A stretch of DNA of 64,000 nt from positions 4,310,001 to 4,374,000 of the forward strand of contig NZ_CP110389.1 of NCBI RefSeq assembly GCF_026015985.1, read 5' to 3'. This DNA comes from Rhodopseudomonas sp. P2A-2r (GTDB lineage Bacteria; Pseudomonadota; Alphaproteobacteria; Rhizobiales; Xanthobacteraceae). Both the position numbers and the translations under genes were made by a program. This document shows positions 18,269-29,238 of the stretch, in pieces (positions within the stretch are counted from its first letter, which is position 1; each line of letters starts with the position of its first letter). The notes beneath the pieces were generated by a model. It was not told the DNA's origin. It saw nothing but the letters and a program-made list of their open reading frames with translations, and ran no database searches.

Positions 18269-18952
18269 ACTTCGGCCCAGTAGCGAATGAGATTGTGATA
18301 GATGCCGGTCAATTTGACCGTTTCAGGGTCATCCCGGCCGAGGCGTTCGCAAAGATTCTGAATCGCGCCGTCAAGATCGAAGATCATGCTGCGCGCATGG
18401 GCATCCCGTACCATGCTCTGCAGCCAGAAAAGAAGCAACCCGCGCGCCGCGGGTCACCGGCGTCACCAGATGCAAACTGGACGCAGGATAAAGAACCAGA
18501 TGCCCCGCCGGCAGCTTGACCTCGTTAGACCCGTAATTGTCCTCGACGACCAGTTCGCCGCCGTCATAGTCCTCCGGCTCGGCCAGAAACAGCGTCACCG
18601 ACAGGTCGGTGCGGATACGCAATCCGGTCAGATGATCGCCGCGCACGGCATTGTCGACATGCACGCCGAAGTGATGACCGTCGGACGCCACGTAGCGGTT
18701 GAACAGGGGCGGAAAGATCTGCAGCGGGATCGCCGCGGAAATGAACCGCGGATTGGCAGTCAGCGCCGACACGATACGGTTGCCGAGCTTTCGCGCCAGC
18801 TCGCTGTCGGGCGGCAGCTGTTCGTTGCGCTTCACCAGCGCAGACTGCGCCCCGGCGGTAGAGCGACCGTCTTCCCACTCGGCCGCGTCCATGAGGCGGC
18901 GGAACTCCGCCACCTCCTCCTTGCTGAGAACGTCGGGGATGCAGACCAGCAT
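18265..18952 (-). CDS. piuC: PKHD-type Fe(II)/2-oxoglutarate hydroxylase (PiuC/YbiX family), frame broken near 18430
   Basis: The first 174 residues match the PKHD hydroxylase family: iron ligands H98 and D100 in FGVHVDNAV and H161 in SSLHLVTPV, with R171 in TRGARV as the likely oxoglutarate-binding arginine. At the T4/A4 tract near 18428-18431 the frame shifts; the expected C-terminus ([14 protein letters not shown] ... [13 protein letters not shown]) continues in another frame to the stop at 18265. One base too many (or two too few) explains it. The restored protein is about 228 residues. Family members accompany iron-siderophore receptors; their substrate is unsettled. The gene starts 4 bases after the receptor stop. 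Confidence 0.85.
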
Positions 18953-18956
18953 CCCG

Positions 18957-21470
18957 TCAGAACCTGCCGCTGATCACCAGGGACGCGGTGCGGCCCGGCG
19001 CTTCAAGCACGAACGGCGCGGCGCTCTGGTACATGGCATCGTAGTAGAGCTTGTTGAAGATGTTGTTCACGAATAGTTTCGCGGTCCAGTTCTTGTCGAT
19101 CTTGGCTTCCACGAAAGCATCGAACCTCCAGTAGTCCGGCAGCGAGGTGCCCTGGTTGGCGGCAAGGAACGTGCCGCCATAGATCTTCGAGCGATAGACC
19201 GCCTGGCCGCCGAGCTCCCAGACATCCGTGAACTTGTACTTGGCGAGCATGCTGAAAGACTGGTGCGCAATGTTGGCCAGCTGCAGGCCGACATTGGTGG
19301 TGTACAGGATCGCGTTCGCAGGCGGAATATTCGACTTCGTCACCTTCGATTGCATCAGCACGACACCGCCGAACAGGCTCAGCCTGTCGGTCACCTTGCC
19401 GCCGACGCTGAAATCGAATCCCTGGATTCGATAGGCGGCGCCCGCCGATATCAGAGGCACAGTGCCGGCAATGCCCGGAACGGTCGTGTTCACCGACTCA
19501 CGCGCATTTTCCTTGGTGGTCTGGAACAGCGCCGCGGTGACCAGCAGGCGCCGGTCGAACAGCTCCAGCTTGGTGCCCACTTCGGCGGCCTTGTTGCGCT
19601 CGGGTCCAAAAATCTGGTTGGAATTGCCGTTGAGCACCGGCGTCACGCCGCCATAGGCGGTGCTGGTGCCGTCGAACTCCGCGCCGACGGGATTGGACGA
19701 GGTGGCATAAGACACATAGACGCTCGACCACGGCGCCGGCTTGACCACGATGCCGCCATTGTAGTTCGTCAGACCGAACTCGGCATTTTGCTTTCCAAAG
19801 ACGTTGGCCGTGCCATTGACGGTGCCATATCCGGTGGTTTGGAGGTTGTAGTCGTCGTACCGGATGCCGCCATTCAAAATGACGAGGTCATTGTAGTTGG
19901 CGGTGTCCATGATGTAGCCGCTGTTGGTGTCGATGGCGATCTTGGTCGGCAGCCCCGTCAGCGTCGGCGTGGTGCTGAACGGCAGGTTGGTGAACTGCGG
20001 ATTGAACACGCTCACACCGCTCAGGCTGCCCGAGCCGGTGAAGCCGCCGAGGGCCTCCGAGCTGAGGCCCGCATATTTGTCGATGCTCGATCGCTCGCGC
20101 GAGATCTCGACGCCGCCGAGCGCGGTGTTCTTCCATCCCCCGAGATCGAACTTGTAGGTTGCCTCGGTCTGGTTGGCCAGGGCATCGGTGACCTGATAGC
20201 GGCTCTGCGGATTGGCGGACAGCGTCGACGCCGCGAGGCTGGTGGCGTTGATCACGGGGCTTTCCGGGAGCGTACCGACGTAGTTCTGGAACGACCGCTG
20301 CAGCCTGAACTTGTTGCTTACCGCCAGGTCCGGCGTGATCTGAACCTCGCCATTGATCGTACCGATGTCCTGACCGGCCTTGAAGAAATCGCGATTGACG
20401 AAGCCATAGAAATTGTTGCGGTTGGCGCCGAATTCGGGGAACGGCCCGCCCGCGGTGGAGGCCGTGCTGGGCCGATAATACGGCACGCCGAAATCCGGAA
20501 TGCCGTGCAGATCCGTGTGAATGTAGTTGGCGGTGACCTTGATGGCGTCGACCGGCTTGAAGGTCAGCGCAGCGAAGGCGCCGTTGCGATTGTCCGTAAC
20601 GGAATCGCGCCCGGCGACATTGGCATCCTGAAACAGTCCGCCGACGCGGACGGCGAGTGCCGGGCTCAGCACCTGATTGACGTCGATGGTGACCCGCTTG
20701 GTGCTGTCGGTCCCGAATGCCGTATCCATCTTGTAGAAGCTTTTTTCAGTCGTGGCCTGCTTGGTGACGATGTTGATCGCCCCGCCCGAGGTCCCGCGTC
20801 CGGCAAACGACGATCCCGGCCCGCGCAGGATCTCAACCTGCTCGGTGAAGAAGTTCTCACGAACGCTCACGCCCGCGTCACGGACACCGTCGACGAACAC
20901 GTCGTTGCGCGCATCGAAGCCGCGAATGAAGAAGCGATCGCCGAACGCATTGCCGCCCTCACCCGTGCCGAGGGTCACGCCGGCCGTGCTGAGAATAGCC
21001 TGCTTCAGCGTGGTAGCATTCTTGTCCTGGAGCAGTTCCTTGCTGAGGACCGTTACGGTTTTCGGCGTATTCAGCAGCGGTTCCGGGAACTTGCCCGAGG
21101 CCTGCAGATGATCCACCTTGTACGGCGCAGCAGCATCCGCATAGGGATTGCGATCCGGTGCGCCAAGGCTTCCCGCGTTGGGAAACGGCACCGGCGCGGC
21201 CTGCGCCGGCTGTGTGCGGCGCGCCGCGCGGCGCAGGGCTGTGCGGGCGCGAAGCTGATCCGGCGTCGGCCTCGAAGTCGCGGGGCGCGGGCGAGCGACC
21301 GGGGCATCGATCGTCACCGGCGGAAGGTTGGACTGCTGGGCTTCGGCACCGCTGAACGAAGCGACGGCCATCAGACCGGCAACAGCCGTCACCTTGCGAC
21401 CTGAGTGGTTTTCGGATTTGTCGCCGTATGCGTGCGAACGCAACGTTCGCGGTGTCTTCGCCTGGTTCAT
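18957..21470 (-). CDS. TonB-dependent siderophore receptor
   Basis: An 837-residue outer-membrane receptor. The N-terminal signal is an extended type (arginine-rich, then [19 protein letters not shown]), followed by a PPVTIDAPV TonB-box-like segment, a plug ([60 protein letters not shown]) and a barrel ending in ...SLVISGRF. The ATG at 21470 has AGGGGCGAG upstream and is preferred to one nine codons earlier. Plug style is that of FhuE/Fiu-type ferric siderophore receptors. It heads the receptor-hydroxylase-exbB-exbD-tonB operon. Confidence 0.9.
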   Translation of the reverse strand: MNQAKTPRTLRSHAYGDKSENHSGRKVTAVAGLMAVASFSGAEAQQSNLPPVTIDAPVARPRPATSRPTPDQLRARTALRRAARRTQPAQAAPVPFPNAGSLGAPDRNPYADAAAPYKVDHLQASGKFPEPLLNTPKTVTVLSKELLQDKNATTLKQAILSTAGVTLGTGEGGNAFGDRFFIRGFDARNDVFVDGVRDAGVSVRENFFTEQVEILRGPGSSFAGRGTSGGAINIVTKQATTEKSFYKMDTAFGTDSTKRVTIDVNQVLSPALAVRVGGLFQDANVAGRDSVTDNRNGAFAALTFKPVDAIKVTANYIHTDLHGIPDFGVPYYRPSTASTAGGPFPEFGANRNNFYGFVNRDFFKAGQDIGTINGEVQITPDLAVSNKFRLQRSFQNYVGTLPESPVINATSLAASTLSANPQSRYQVTDALANQTEATYKFDLGGWKNTALGGVEISRERSSIDKYAGLSSEALGGFTGSGSLSGVSVFNPQFTNLPFSTTPTLTGLPTKIAIDTNSGYIMDTANYNDLVILNGGIRYDDYNLQTTGYGTVNGTANVFGKQNAEFGLTNYNGGIVVKPAPWSSVYVSYATSSNPVGAEFDGTSTAYGGVTPVLNGNSNQIFGPERNKAAEVGTKLELFDRRLLVTAALFQTTKENARESVNTTVPGIAGTVPLISAGAAYRIQGFDFSVGGKVTDRLSLFGGVVLMQSKVTKSNIPPANAILYTTNVGLQLANIAHQSFSMLAKYKFTDVWELGGQAVYRSKIYGGTFLAANQGTSLPDYWRFDAFVEAKIDKNWTAKLFVNNIFNKLYYDAMYQSAAPFVLEAPGRTASLVISGRF

Positions 21471-21621
21471 GAACTCGCCCCTGTCAGATGCACTCAATTC
21501 GTGACGCAGCAGACTGCGCTGAATTGTCCCATGGGTTGAGTATCGACCGCTAATTTTTGGGTCAATCCGTTTGGGCGCAAATGGAGCTTGAATACGTTTG
21601 AATAGATCCAGATCAAAATCG

Positions 21622-21642
21622 TTCTAAACTAACAGTTTAAAA
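21622..21642. promoter_or_regulatory. Inverted repeat upstream of siderophore receptor, possible Irr/Fur-type operator
   Basis: TTCTAAACT-AAC-AGTTTAAAA is a 9-3-9 inverted repeat with one mismatch, in an AT-rich stretch about 150 bases before the receptor start. It resembles iron-control elements built on TTCTAAA/TTTAGAA. Assignment to Irr or Fur is inference from likeness and from the iron-uptake gene it precedes. Confidence 0.45.
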
Positions 21643-21711
21643 CGCTTCTAATCAGAGACGCATCGGACGTTTGAATGGTTCTAAGTTCGGAAAGAAAATG
21701 AAGTAACACCG

Positions 21712-21954
21712 TCACTCATCGACGCTCGGCGGCTTCATCAGCGAGAACATCTCGTCGACAGTCTGCAGTGCGGTCTGACGCACGCGGTCGGTGTGCTCCA
21801 TGCCGGCGATGTTGATACCCCGCACCACGGCTTTGATCTCGTCGCGATAGTCGGACAGGAAACGCAAAGGGTCCGATGATTCGTTCGCGACCCGCGCGAT
21901 CAGACCGGTGAGAAGAATCTGGCAGGCGATCATTCGTCCGTTGAGTTCATCCAT
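21712..21954 (-). CDS. Small conserved-looking hypothetical protein
   Basis: An 80-residue, mostly helical soluble protein with no cysteine-pair or membrane segment. The ATG at 21954 is preceded by GGAGCAGAAA, a good ribosome site, and the codon use matches neighbouring genes. I do not recognise a family. It lies between the siderophore operon promoter and the RND efflux genes and is not clearly part of either. Confidence 0.6.
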   Translation of the reverse strand: MDELNGRMIACQILLTGLIARVANESSDPLRFLSDYRDEIKAVVRGINIAGMEHTDRVRQTALQTVDEMFSLMKPPSVDE

Positions 21955-22121
21955 TTTCTGCTCCGTCGCTCACGAGACTTGATAGTATCGAACGGTGCTA
22001 TGACCGAGATGGTGACAGGTTACAACTCGCGCGGAGTTTGCTTTCGGTTTGCAGACGCGCCCTGTCCATCGCATCGCGATTTTTCTCTCCGCTGTGGCCC
22101 ATCAATCCGCGCTGGCGCTGC

Positions 22122-22141
22122 GCAGCATGCGGGCATGCTGC
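22122..22141. promoter_or_regulatory. Perfect inverted repeat upstream of RND efflux genes
   Basis: GCAGCATGC-GG-GCATGCTGC is a perfect 9-2-9 inverted repeat about 210 bases before the membrane-fusion gene. A second small hairpin (TGCCGT-TTCGC-ACGGCA) lies about 20-35 bases further on. The 398-base gap 21955-22352 shows no convincing gene. The repeat could be a repressor site for the pump; no adjacent regulator was found. Confidence 0.35.
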
Positions 22142-22352
22142 ATGCGCCGTGAGCGCCCCTGCCGTTTCGCACGGCAGTCTGCATCCCCTGCAAAACATGA
22201 AGATTTGGCAATGAAGGGCAGTTTCAATCATTAGTGTGTTTACAGTCTTCTGCGGCTCTCTTAACTGCTTTGGCAGCCATACGGCCCGCGCCAGGCGTCG
22301 ACACGCCGGCCTGCCGCCGCAACGATTAACCGTACGAACCCATCGGATCATT

Positions 22353-23527
22353 ATGCCCCAAGCCAAACGGACCCGCTGGATGCCAATGATCGTCGCAGCG
22401 CTGGTGCTGGCGGGCGGTTACGCTGCGTGGCGCTACTACGCTGCCGCGGGCCACACACAACAGGCCAGCGCCGCCAACGGTCGCGCATCTGCGCCGGCGG
22501 TGCCGGTAAAAATCGCCTCCGTCGAGAAAATTGATTTCCCAGTGTTTCTGAACGGCCTCGGCACGGTGCAGGGATTCAATACTGTGGTGGTCCGGACCCG
22601 GGTTGACGGTCAGATCGACAAGATCGCCTTCAAGGAGGGCCAGATGGTCCAGCAAGGCGATCTGCTGGCGCAGATCGACCCGCGTCCGTTCCAGGCCTCG
22701 CTCGACCAGGCCAAGGCCAAGAAGGCGCAGGACGAGGCGAATATCGCCAATGCCAATCTCGACCTGCAGCGCTTCACCAAGCTCGGCGAGTTCGCCACCA
22801 AGCAGCAGACGGACACCCAGCGTTCGACGGTGCAGCAGCTGACCGCGCAGATCGCAGCCGACGATGCCGCCATCTCCAATGCGCAGACCCAGCTCGACTA
22901 TACCACCATCAAGGCGCCGATCTCCGGGGTGGTCGGGTTCCGCCAGGTGGACCAGGGCAACATCGTCAATGCCGCGACCCAGACCGGCATCGTCACCATC
23001 GCCCAGGTCGAACCCATCGCCGTGATCTTCACGGCACCGGAGGCGCAGCTGCCCGACATCAGCCAGTCGCTGGCCGCGAACCCGCTGAAGGTGATCGCCT
23101 TGACCACCGATGGCAAAAGGACGCTGTCGGAAGGCACGCTGGCGGTCATCAACAACCAGGTCGATACCACCAGCGACACGATCCGGCTCAAGGCGACCTT
23201 CGACAACAAGGACCACAAATTGTGGCCGGGGCTGTCGGTCTCCACCCGGCTCCTGGTCACCACGCTCAAGGACGCCATCGTGGTTCCCGATGATGCCGTC
23301 CAGCACGGCGCCGACGGTCTGTATGCCTTTGCGGTCGGCCCCGACAACAAGGCGGAAATGCGCAAGATCAAGGTCGGTCGCTCGGTCGATGGACGTACCG
23401 TGATCGAGGACGGGCTTTCCCCGGACAGCAGGTGATCGTGGCCGGCCAATACAAGGTCCAGCCAGGCACTCTGGTGGCGACCGCCGTCGCAAGCACGGAA
23501 CCCGCGACGCCGGCCAAGGCCCGATAA
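22353..23527 (+). CDS. RND efflux membrane-fusion protein (MdtA/AcrA type), frame broken at 23419-23422
   Basis: The protein has an N-terminal membrane anchor (residues about 11-30), the lipoyl-like half VRTRVDGQIDKIAFKEGQ, a coiled-coil hairpin, the second half TIKAPISGVVGFRQVDQGNIV, and a beta-barrel. Near the end the frame stops early (GLSPDSR then stop at 23435) because a C5 tract appears as C4. Adding one C gives GLSPGQQVIVAGQYKVQPG and a normal end at 23527, 391 residues in all. The next gene starts 1 base later. The start at 22353 is chosen for its short basic N-terminus before the anchor; its ribosome site is weak. Confidence 0.87.
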
Positions 23528-23528
23528 G

Positions 23529-26500
23529 ATGAAAGGCAGCATCTCGTCCCCGTTCATCCGCTATCCCATCGCGACGTCGCTGCTGATGGCGGGCATCCTG
23601 TTTGTCGGCCTTGTCGCCTATCCGCTGCTGCCGGTGGCGCCGCTGCCGCAGGTCGACTTTCCCACCATCCAGGTGGCCGCCAGCCTGCCCGGCGCCAGCC
23701 CGGAGACGATGGCGTCGTCGGTCGCGCAGCCGCTGGAGCGCCAACTGGCGCAGATTCCGGGCGTCGCGCAGATGACCTCGACGAGTTCGCTCGGCACCAC
23801 GGCGGTCACGATCCAGTTCGACCTTAACCGCGCGATTGACGGCGCGTCGAACGACGTGCAGGCCGCCATCAACGCCGCCGGCGGCACGTTACCGAAGAAC
23901 CTACCGAGCCCGCCGACCTACCGCAAGGTCAATCCGGCAGACTCGCCGATCATGCTGTTGTCGGCCACCTCCGACACGCTGCCGATCACCGAGGTCAGCG
24001 ACAGCGTCGATGCGCAGCTGGCGCAGCAGATCAGCCAGATCTCCGGCGTCGCCCAGGTCTCGATCGGCGGCCAGCAGAAGCCGGCGATCCGCATCCAGAT
24101 CGATCCGGCCAAGCTGGTGGCCAAGGGCCTGTCGATGGAAGACGTCCGCAGCCAGATCGCCATCACCACCGTGGACAGCCCGAAAGGCAATATCGACGGC
24201 GACACCCGCAGCTACACCATCTACGCCAACGACCAGTTGACTGCGTCCAAGGACTGGAACGACGTCATCATCGCCTATCGCAATGGCGGTCCGCTGCGGA
24301 TCCGCGACATCGGCCGGGCGGTCACCGGTCCCGAAGACGCCAAGCAGGCCGCCTGGGCCAACGGCAAGCGCGGCGTGTTCCTGGTGATCTTCAAGCAGCC
24401 CGGCGCCAACGTCATCGACACCGTCGACAAGATCAAGGCGCAGCTGCCGCGGCTGGTGGCCGCGATCCCGCCCTCCGTCAAGATCGACGTGCTCAGCGAT
24501 CGCACCCAGACCATTCGCGCGGCCGTCGAGGACGTGCAGTTCACGCTATTGCTGACCATCGCGCTGGTGGTGATGGTCATCTTCGTTTTCCTGCGCAACG
24601 TCTGGGCCACCATCATCCCCAGCATCACCGTGCCACTGGCCCTGCTCGGCGCCTGCGCGCTGATGTGGACGTTCGGCTACACGCTGGACAACCTGTCGCT
24701 GATGGCGCTGACGATCTCCGTCGGCTTCGTCGTCGACGACGCCATCGTCATGCTGGAAAACATCACCCGCTATATCGAGGAAGGCGAAAAGCCGATGGCC
24801 GCGGCGCTCAAGGGCGCCGGCGAGATCGGCTTCACCATCGTCTCCATCAGTATCTCGCTGGTGGCCGTTCTGATCCCGCTGCTGCTGATGGGCGGCATCA
24901 TCGGCCGGCTGTTCCGCGAATTCGCTGTGACCCTGACCATGACCATCTTCGTCTCGCTGGTGGTGTCGCTGACCCTGACGCCGATGATGGCATCGCGGTT
25001 CCTGCGCGAGGAAAAGCACGCCCACCACGGCCGGCTGTACATGCTCAGCGAGCGCGGTTTCGACGCGCTGCTCAACGCCTATGCGCGCGGCCTCGACGTG
25101 GTGATGCGCTGGCGGCTGACCACTTTGTGCGTGTTCTTCGCCACCATGATCCTGTCGGTCTACCTGTTCATGATCATCCCCAAGGGCTTCTTCCCGCAGC
25201 AGGACACCGGCCTGATCACTGCGACGTCGGAAGCCGCGCAGGACATCTCCTTCGCCGACATGAAGCTGCATCAGGAAGCGCTCGGCAAGATCGTGCAGGC
25301 CGATCCGGCCGTCGCCAGCGTCGCGATGGCGATCGGGGGCAACGGCGGCGCACTGAACACCGGCCGCATGTTCATCACGCTGAAGCCGCGCGACGAGCGT
25401 GACGTCAACGCCATGCAGATCATCGCCCGGCTGCGTCCGCAGCTTGAAAAGGTCCAGGGTGCCCGGCTGTTCATGCAGGCGGCGCAGGACATCCGGCTCG
25501 GCGGTCGCGCCAGTCGCACGCAGTTCGAATACACCCTGCAGGACGCCAATCTTACGGAGCTCAACGAATGGGCGCCGAAGATTCTCGACCGGATGAAGAA
25601 GCTGCCGGAATTGCGCGACGTCGCCACCGACCAGCAGACCAACGGCACCACCCTGACCCTCACCGTCGACCGCGACGCAGCCTCGCGGTTCGGCATCCAG
25701 CCGCAGCTCATCGACGACACGCTGTACGACCTCGTTCGGCCAGCGGCAGGTGGCGCAGTACTTCACCCAGCTGAACAGCTATCATGTGATCCTGGAGATC
25801 CTGCCCGAGATGCAGGGCAAGCTGGACACGCTGGACAGGATCTACATCAAGTCGCCGACCACCAGCGACATGGTCCCGCTATCGGCCTTCGCCAAATGGA
25901 CCACGGTGCCGGTCCGGCCGCTGTCGATCAGCCACCAGGGCCAGTTCCCGGCCACGACCATCAGCTTCAACCTCGCGCAAGGCGTGGCGCTCGGCCAGGC
26001 CACCGATGCCGTGCAGAAGGCCATGGGCGAGATCGGGGCGCCGTCGACGCTGAACGGCACCTTCCAGGGCACCGCGCAGGCGTTCCAGCAGTCGCTGGCC
26101 ACCGTGCCGCTGCTGATCCTGGCCGCGCTCGTGGTGGTCTACCTGATCCTCGGCATTCTCTATGAGAGCTACATCCACCCGCTGACCATTCTCTCCACCC
26201 TGCCCTCGGCTGGCGTCGGCGCGCTGGCGATCCTGATGCTGTTCGGGTTCGACTTCAGCCTGATCGCGCTGATTGGCATCGTGTTGCTGATCGGCATCGT
26301 CAAGAAGAACGGCATCATGCTGGTCGACTTCGCCATTGCGGTCGAGCGCGACGAGCATCTGCCGCCGGAGCAGGCGATCCGCAAGGCCGCCCTGATGCGG
26401 TTCCGGCCGATCATGATGACGACGATGGCGGCCCTGCTCGGCGGCGTGCCGCTGATGCTCGGCACCGGCACCGGCTCGGAGATCCGCCAGCCGCTCGGCT

Positions 26501-26679
26501 ACGCCATGGTCGGCGGCCTGATCGTCAGCCAGGCGCTGACCCTGTTCACCACGCCGGTGATCTATCTCTATCTCGACCGGTTCTCCAACGCGATTTCAAG
26601 CTGGGGCCGCGCGCGCAACCTGGACGACGACGACATTGACGTCGCGGGGGCCGAGCCCGCCAAGCAGGCGGCAGAGTAG
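23529..26679 (+). CDS. RND efflux inner-membrane transporter (HAE1, MdtB/MuxB-like), frame broken near 25733
   Basis: A restored length of about 1049 residues fits the HAE1 RND family. The first part has the start MKGSISSPFIRYPIATSLLM, periplasmic loops, and the proton-relay pair in VGFVVDDAIVMLENI. At 25731-25735 (after DDTLYD) one extra base shifts the frame; the rest, from FGQRQVAQYFTQLNSYH through GIVKKNGIMLVDFAI, continues to 26679. Either half alone would be inactive. It forms a pump with the adjacent fusion protein; no outer-membrane factor gene is nearby, so a TolC-like partner must be encoded elsewhere. Drug or metabolite range is unknown. Confidence 0.88.
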
Positions 26680-26682
26680 ACG

Positions 26683-27414
26683 CTACGGCGCCGCCTCGGC
26701 CTTCACACCGACATAGACCGTGTTGCTGACCTCGTCATCGCCGCGCAGATTCTCGAACGCCACCACATGGGCCTGCGCGACGGGAAACGCCGCTGCCAGC
26801 GCCGCCTGGAAATGAGCTTCCGGCGGGTCGTTCGACCACAGCGCGAACACGCCGCCCGGCTTGAGGTGTTCGGCGAGCCGCCGCAGTCCGGCGGCGTCGT
26901 AGAGCGAGGCATGGCTGGGGTGCAGCAGGTTGTCGGGGGAATGGTCGACGTCCAGCAGGATGGCGTCGAAACGACGCCCCGGAGCCTGCGGATCGAAGCC
27001 GGACGCCGGCGACGCCGCCATGCCGAAGAAGTCGCCATGCACCAGCCGACAGCGTGGATCCGCCGTTAATTGCCGGCCCACCGGCAGCAGGCCAGCCTGG
27101 TGCCATTCGATCACCTCCGGCAGCGCATCGACCACGATCAGCGATCGCACCTGCGGGTTGGTCAAAGCGGCCTGCGCGGTATAGCCAAGCCCGAGCCCAC
27201 CCACGACAACGTCCCACGCGCCGCCCGGCAGCGCCGCCAGCCCGAGATCGGCGAGCGCGATCTCCGCAGCGGTGAACGCGCTCGACATCAGGAACTCGTC
27301 GCCGAGCTTGATCTCGTAGACGTCGATCTCGGTGCCGGGTTGCCGGCGACGCCGCAAAGTGAGGACGCCGATCGGCGTCGGGCGAAAGTCCAGTTCTTCG
27401 AAATTGATGCTCAT
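26683..27414 (-). CDS. Spermidine-synthase-like methyltransferase-fold protein
   Basis: A 243-residue class I Rossmann protein. VVVGGLGLGYTAQAAL is the glycine-rich nucleotide loop, SLIVVDALPEVIEWH carries the acidic ribose-binding position, and DAILLDVDHSPDNLL resembles the catalytic loop of spermidine synthases. The family includes aminopropyltransferase-like proteins without proven activity, so a specific substrate is not assigned. The gene converges with the RND transporter (3-base gap) and is probably monocistronic. Confidence 0.75.
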   Translation of the reverse strand: MSINFEELDFRPTPIGVLTLRRRRQPGTEIDVYEIKLGDEFLMSSAFTAAEIALADLGLAALPGGAWDVVVGGLGLGYTAQAALTNPQVRSLIVVDALPEVIEWHQAGLLPVGRQLTADPRCRLVHGDFFGMAASPASGFDPQAPGRRFDAILLDVDHSPDNLLHPSHASLYDAAGLRRLAEHLKPGGVFALWSNDPPEAHFQAALAAAFPVAQAHVVAFENLRGDDEVSNTVYVGVKAEAAP

Positions 27415-27506
27415 GCCGCGAGCATGACCATGCGGCGGGCATCACCACAACAGCGAAATGACCCGCCCGGTCGTTTCAGCGTCGGCAGGGCCACCCGGTG
27501 AACGGC

Positions 27507-28199
27507 TCAGTACAGCAGCCTTTGCTCGTGCGCCCTGACCGTCGCATAGCATTCGCACGCTGCCTTCCGCAGTCCGTCGAGATCGAGGATCTCCACGTTG
27601 CCCCGGCTGTAGCGAATGATCGCGGCATGCTGCAGCGTGTTGGACACCAGCGACACGCTGTTTCGCCGGGCCCCGATCATCTGCGCCGACACCTCCTGCG
27701 TCAGCAGCAGATTGTCGCTGCCCGACAAATCGCGCATCTGCAAAAGGTAGCGCGCCAGCCGCGCCTCGACGCCGTGCGCCGCATTGCAAGCCGCGGATTG
27801 CTGGGCCTGCGCAAATACGAACTGCCCATGCCGCACAACAGCGTTTCGGAGTTCCGCGCTCTGCTCCGCGATCCGGCGGAACTGCTCGAAGTCGATCACC
27901 GAGGCCATGCCCGGCAATTGCACGATGGCACGCGACAGCGCCTGGCGGCCCTCGAACGCGGCGGCGGCGCCCAGCACGCCATTGCGCCCGATCTTGGCGA
28001 CCTCGATCGTCTCACCGCCGGCGAGGCTCACCACCAGCGAGATGACTCCCCCATGCGGGAAGTACACATGGGTCATCAGATCGCCAGCTTCGGCCAGGAC
28101 GGTATCCTGAGCAAGAGTCACGGTATGCAGATGTTGCGCCAGCACCCCAAGGACCGCCGCAGGCAACGACGCCAACAGATAGTTCGACGGTGTCGGCAT
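27507..28199 (-). CDS. Crp/Fnr family transcription regulator
   Basis: A 230-residue regulator with an N-terminal cyclic-nucleotide-like beta-barrel (VYFPHGGVISLVVSL, GRNGVLGAAAAF) and a C-terminal winged helix (LTQEVSAQMIGARRNSVSLV). No FNR-type cysteine cluster is present at the N-terminus, so it is unlikely to be a direct oxygen sensor. The ATG at 28199 has AGGGAG upstream and is preferred to a start 19 codons earlier. The style matches the small Crp-like regulators that are numerous in Bradyrhizobiaceae. Targets are unknown. Confidence 0.85.
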   Translation of the reverse strand: MPTPSNYLLASLPAAVLGVLAQHLHTVTLAQDTVLAEAGDLMTHVYFPHGGVISLVVSLAGGETIEVAKIGRNGVLGAAAAFEGRQALSRAIVQLPGMASVIDFEQFRRIAEQSAELRNAVVRHGQFVFAQAQQSAACNAAHGVEARLARYLLQMRDLSGSDNLLLTQEVSAQMIGARRNSVSLVSNTLQHAAIIRYSRGNVEILDLDGLRKAACECYATVRAHEQRLLY

Positions 28200-28446
28200 G
28201 ACAGCGGGCTCCCTGCCGCAGGACGCGCTCGACCACCAGACCGTCGCGCGCTGCATACAACGCGATGATATCTCAACTGAAACCCGCTCGCAAAAAACCT
28301 TGTCGAACTATCATATGCACGTTTCGGTGCAGACATTCCCGCAGCAATGACTCCATTGTTAGTAACAGAATTGATTCGCAGCGACGCAGTCGGTAATTGA
28401 GTGTTCAGGATCAGGCACCGTCTACAACCCGCGCGGGGGCGCCAGC

Positions 28447-28875
28447 ATGACACGCATCTTGATTGTCGACGACGACCCGCTGGTTTCGCTGTCCATCAAG
28501 GTTGCGCTCGAGCGCGACGGCTTCACGACCATCGTTGCCGATGGCGGAATCAGCGGGCTGAACGCGCTGGACAGCTCCACGTTCGATCTGATGATCGTCG
28601 ATATCTTCATGCCGCACATGCACGGCTTTGAATCGATCCGGCTGTTTCATCAGCGGGCCCCCAAAATACCGCTGATCGCCATCTCAGGCTATGCGTTTTC
28701 GCACCACAGCTCGCCCGCTCCGGATTTTCTGCGCATGGCCATCGAACTTGGCGCCACGCGTTGCCTGCGCAAACCCTTCACGCCAGCCGCCCTGCTGGCG
28801 GTCATCAAGGATTGCCTCGCAGATACCGTCGAGTCGCATGGCGAACTCGTGGGTGACAGCGGGTCGACCAACTGA
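28447..28875 (+). CDS. Single-domain response regulator (CheY-like)
   Basis: A 142-residue stand-alone receiver domain. The acidic pocket is D8-D10, the phosphorylation site is D52 in LMIVDIFMP, and K109 in LRKPF is the conserved lysine. No output domain follows. It diverges from the Crp-type gene and converges with the PilZ-cheR pair. It may work with CheR-linked signalling, though no histidine kinase gene is nearby. Confidence 0.9.
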   Translation: MTRILIVDDDPLVSLSIKVALERDGFTTIVADGGISGLNALDSSTFDLMIVDIFMPHMHGFESIRLFHQRAPKIPLIAISGYAFSHHSSPAPDFLRMAIELGATRCLRKPFTPAALLAVIKDCLADTVESHGELVGDSGSTN

Positions 28876-28902
28876 CAAACGACGGCGCCCCGACGCTGCG
28901 CG

Positions 28903-29229
28903 CTACGCGTCGACGGTGCTGCTTTCGGATCTGGCCGCCGCCTTCTTGCCTTTTCCGCCCTTCGTCTTCAGAAAGCGGATCTCGATGTCTGCGCCATTCA
29001 CCTTGACGAGTTCGCATCGTCGATAGGCCAGTCCGGTGGAAGACAGCAGCAGGAAGAATTCCTTCAGGTTGAGACCTTCGATCGATCCTTCCAGCGTCAG
29101 ATCGGCATCGCTGGCGGATACCGCCTTGAGCAGGCAGTTGCGTCGCCAGGTGCCGTCGATCGCCATGATCCAGACGCTGTAACCTCGTCCGAACGTGACG
29201 CGTTCCGGCCCGGTGTTTTCCGCAGCCAT
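28903..29229 (-). CDS. PilZ-like domain protein
   Basis: A 108-residue protein that matches the general shape of small PilZ proteins: RRNCLLKAVSASDADLTLEG resembles the RxxxR...DxSxxG c-di-GMP pattern, though the first arginine cluster is degenerate. The C-terminus is lysine-rich (KTKGGKGKKAAARSE). It starts 9 bases after the cheR stop on the same strand, so the two are likely co-expressed. Confidence 0.7.
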   Translation of the reverse strand: MAAENTGPERVTFGRGYSVWIMAIDGTWRRNCLLKAVSASDADLTLEGSIEGLNLKEFFLLLSSTGLAYRRCELVKVNGADIEIRFLKTKGGKGKKAAARSESSTVDA

Positions 29230-29238
29230 GGCGCTCTC

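Noticed and set aside
22049..22234. 61-codon plus-strand frame upstream of the RND genes
   Set aside because: No ribosome site, no family, and it spans two inverted repeats; composition looks non-coding.
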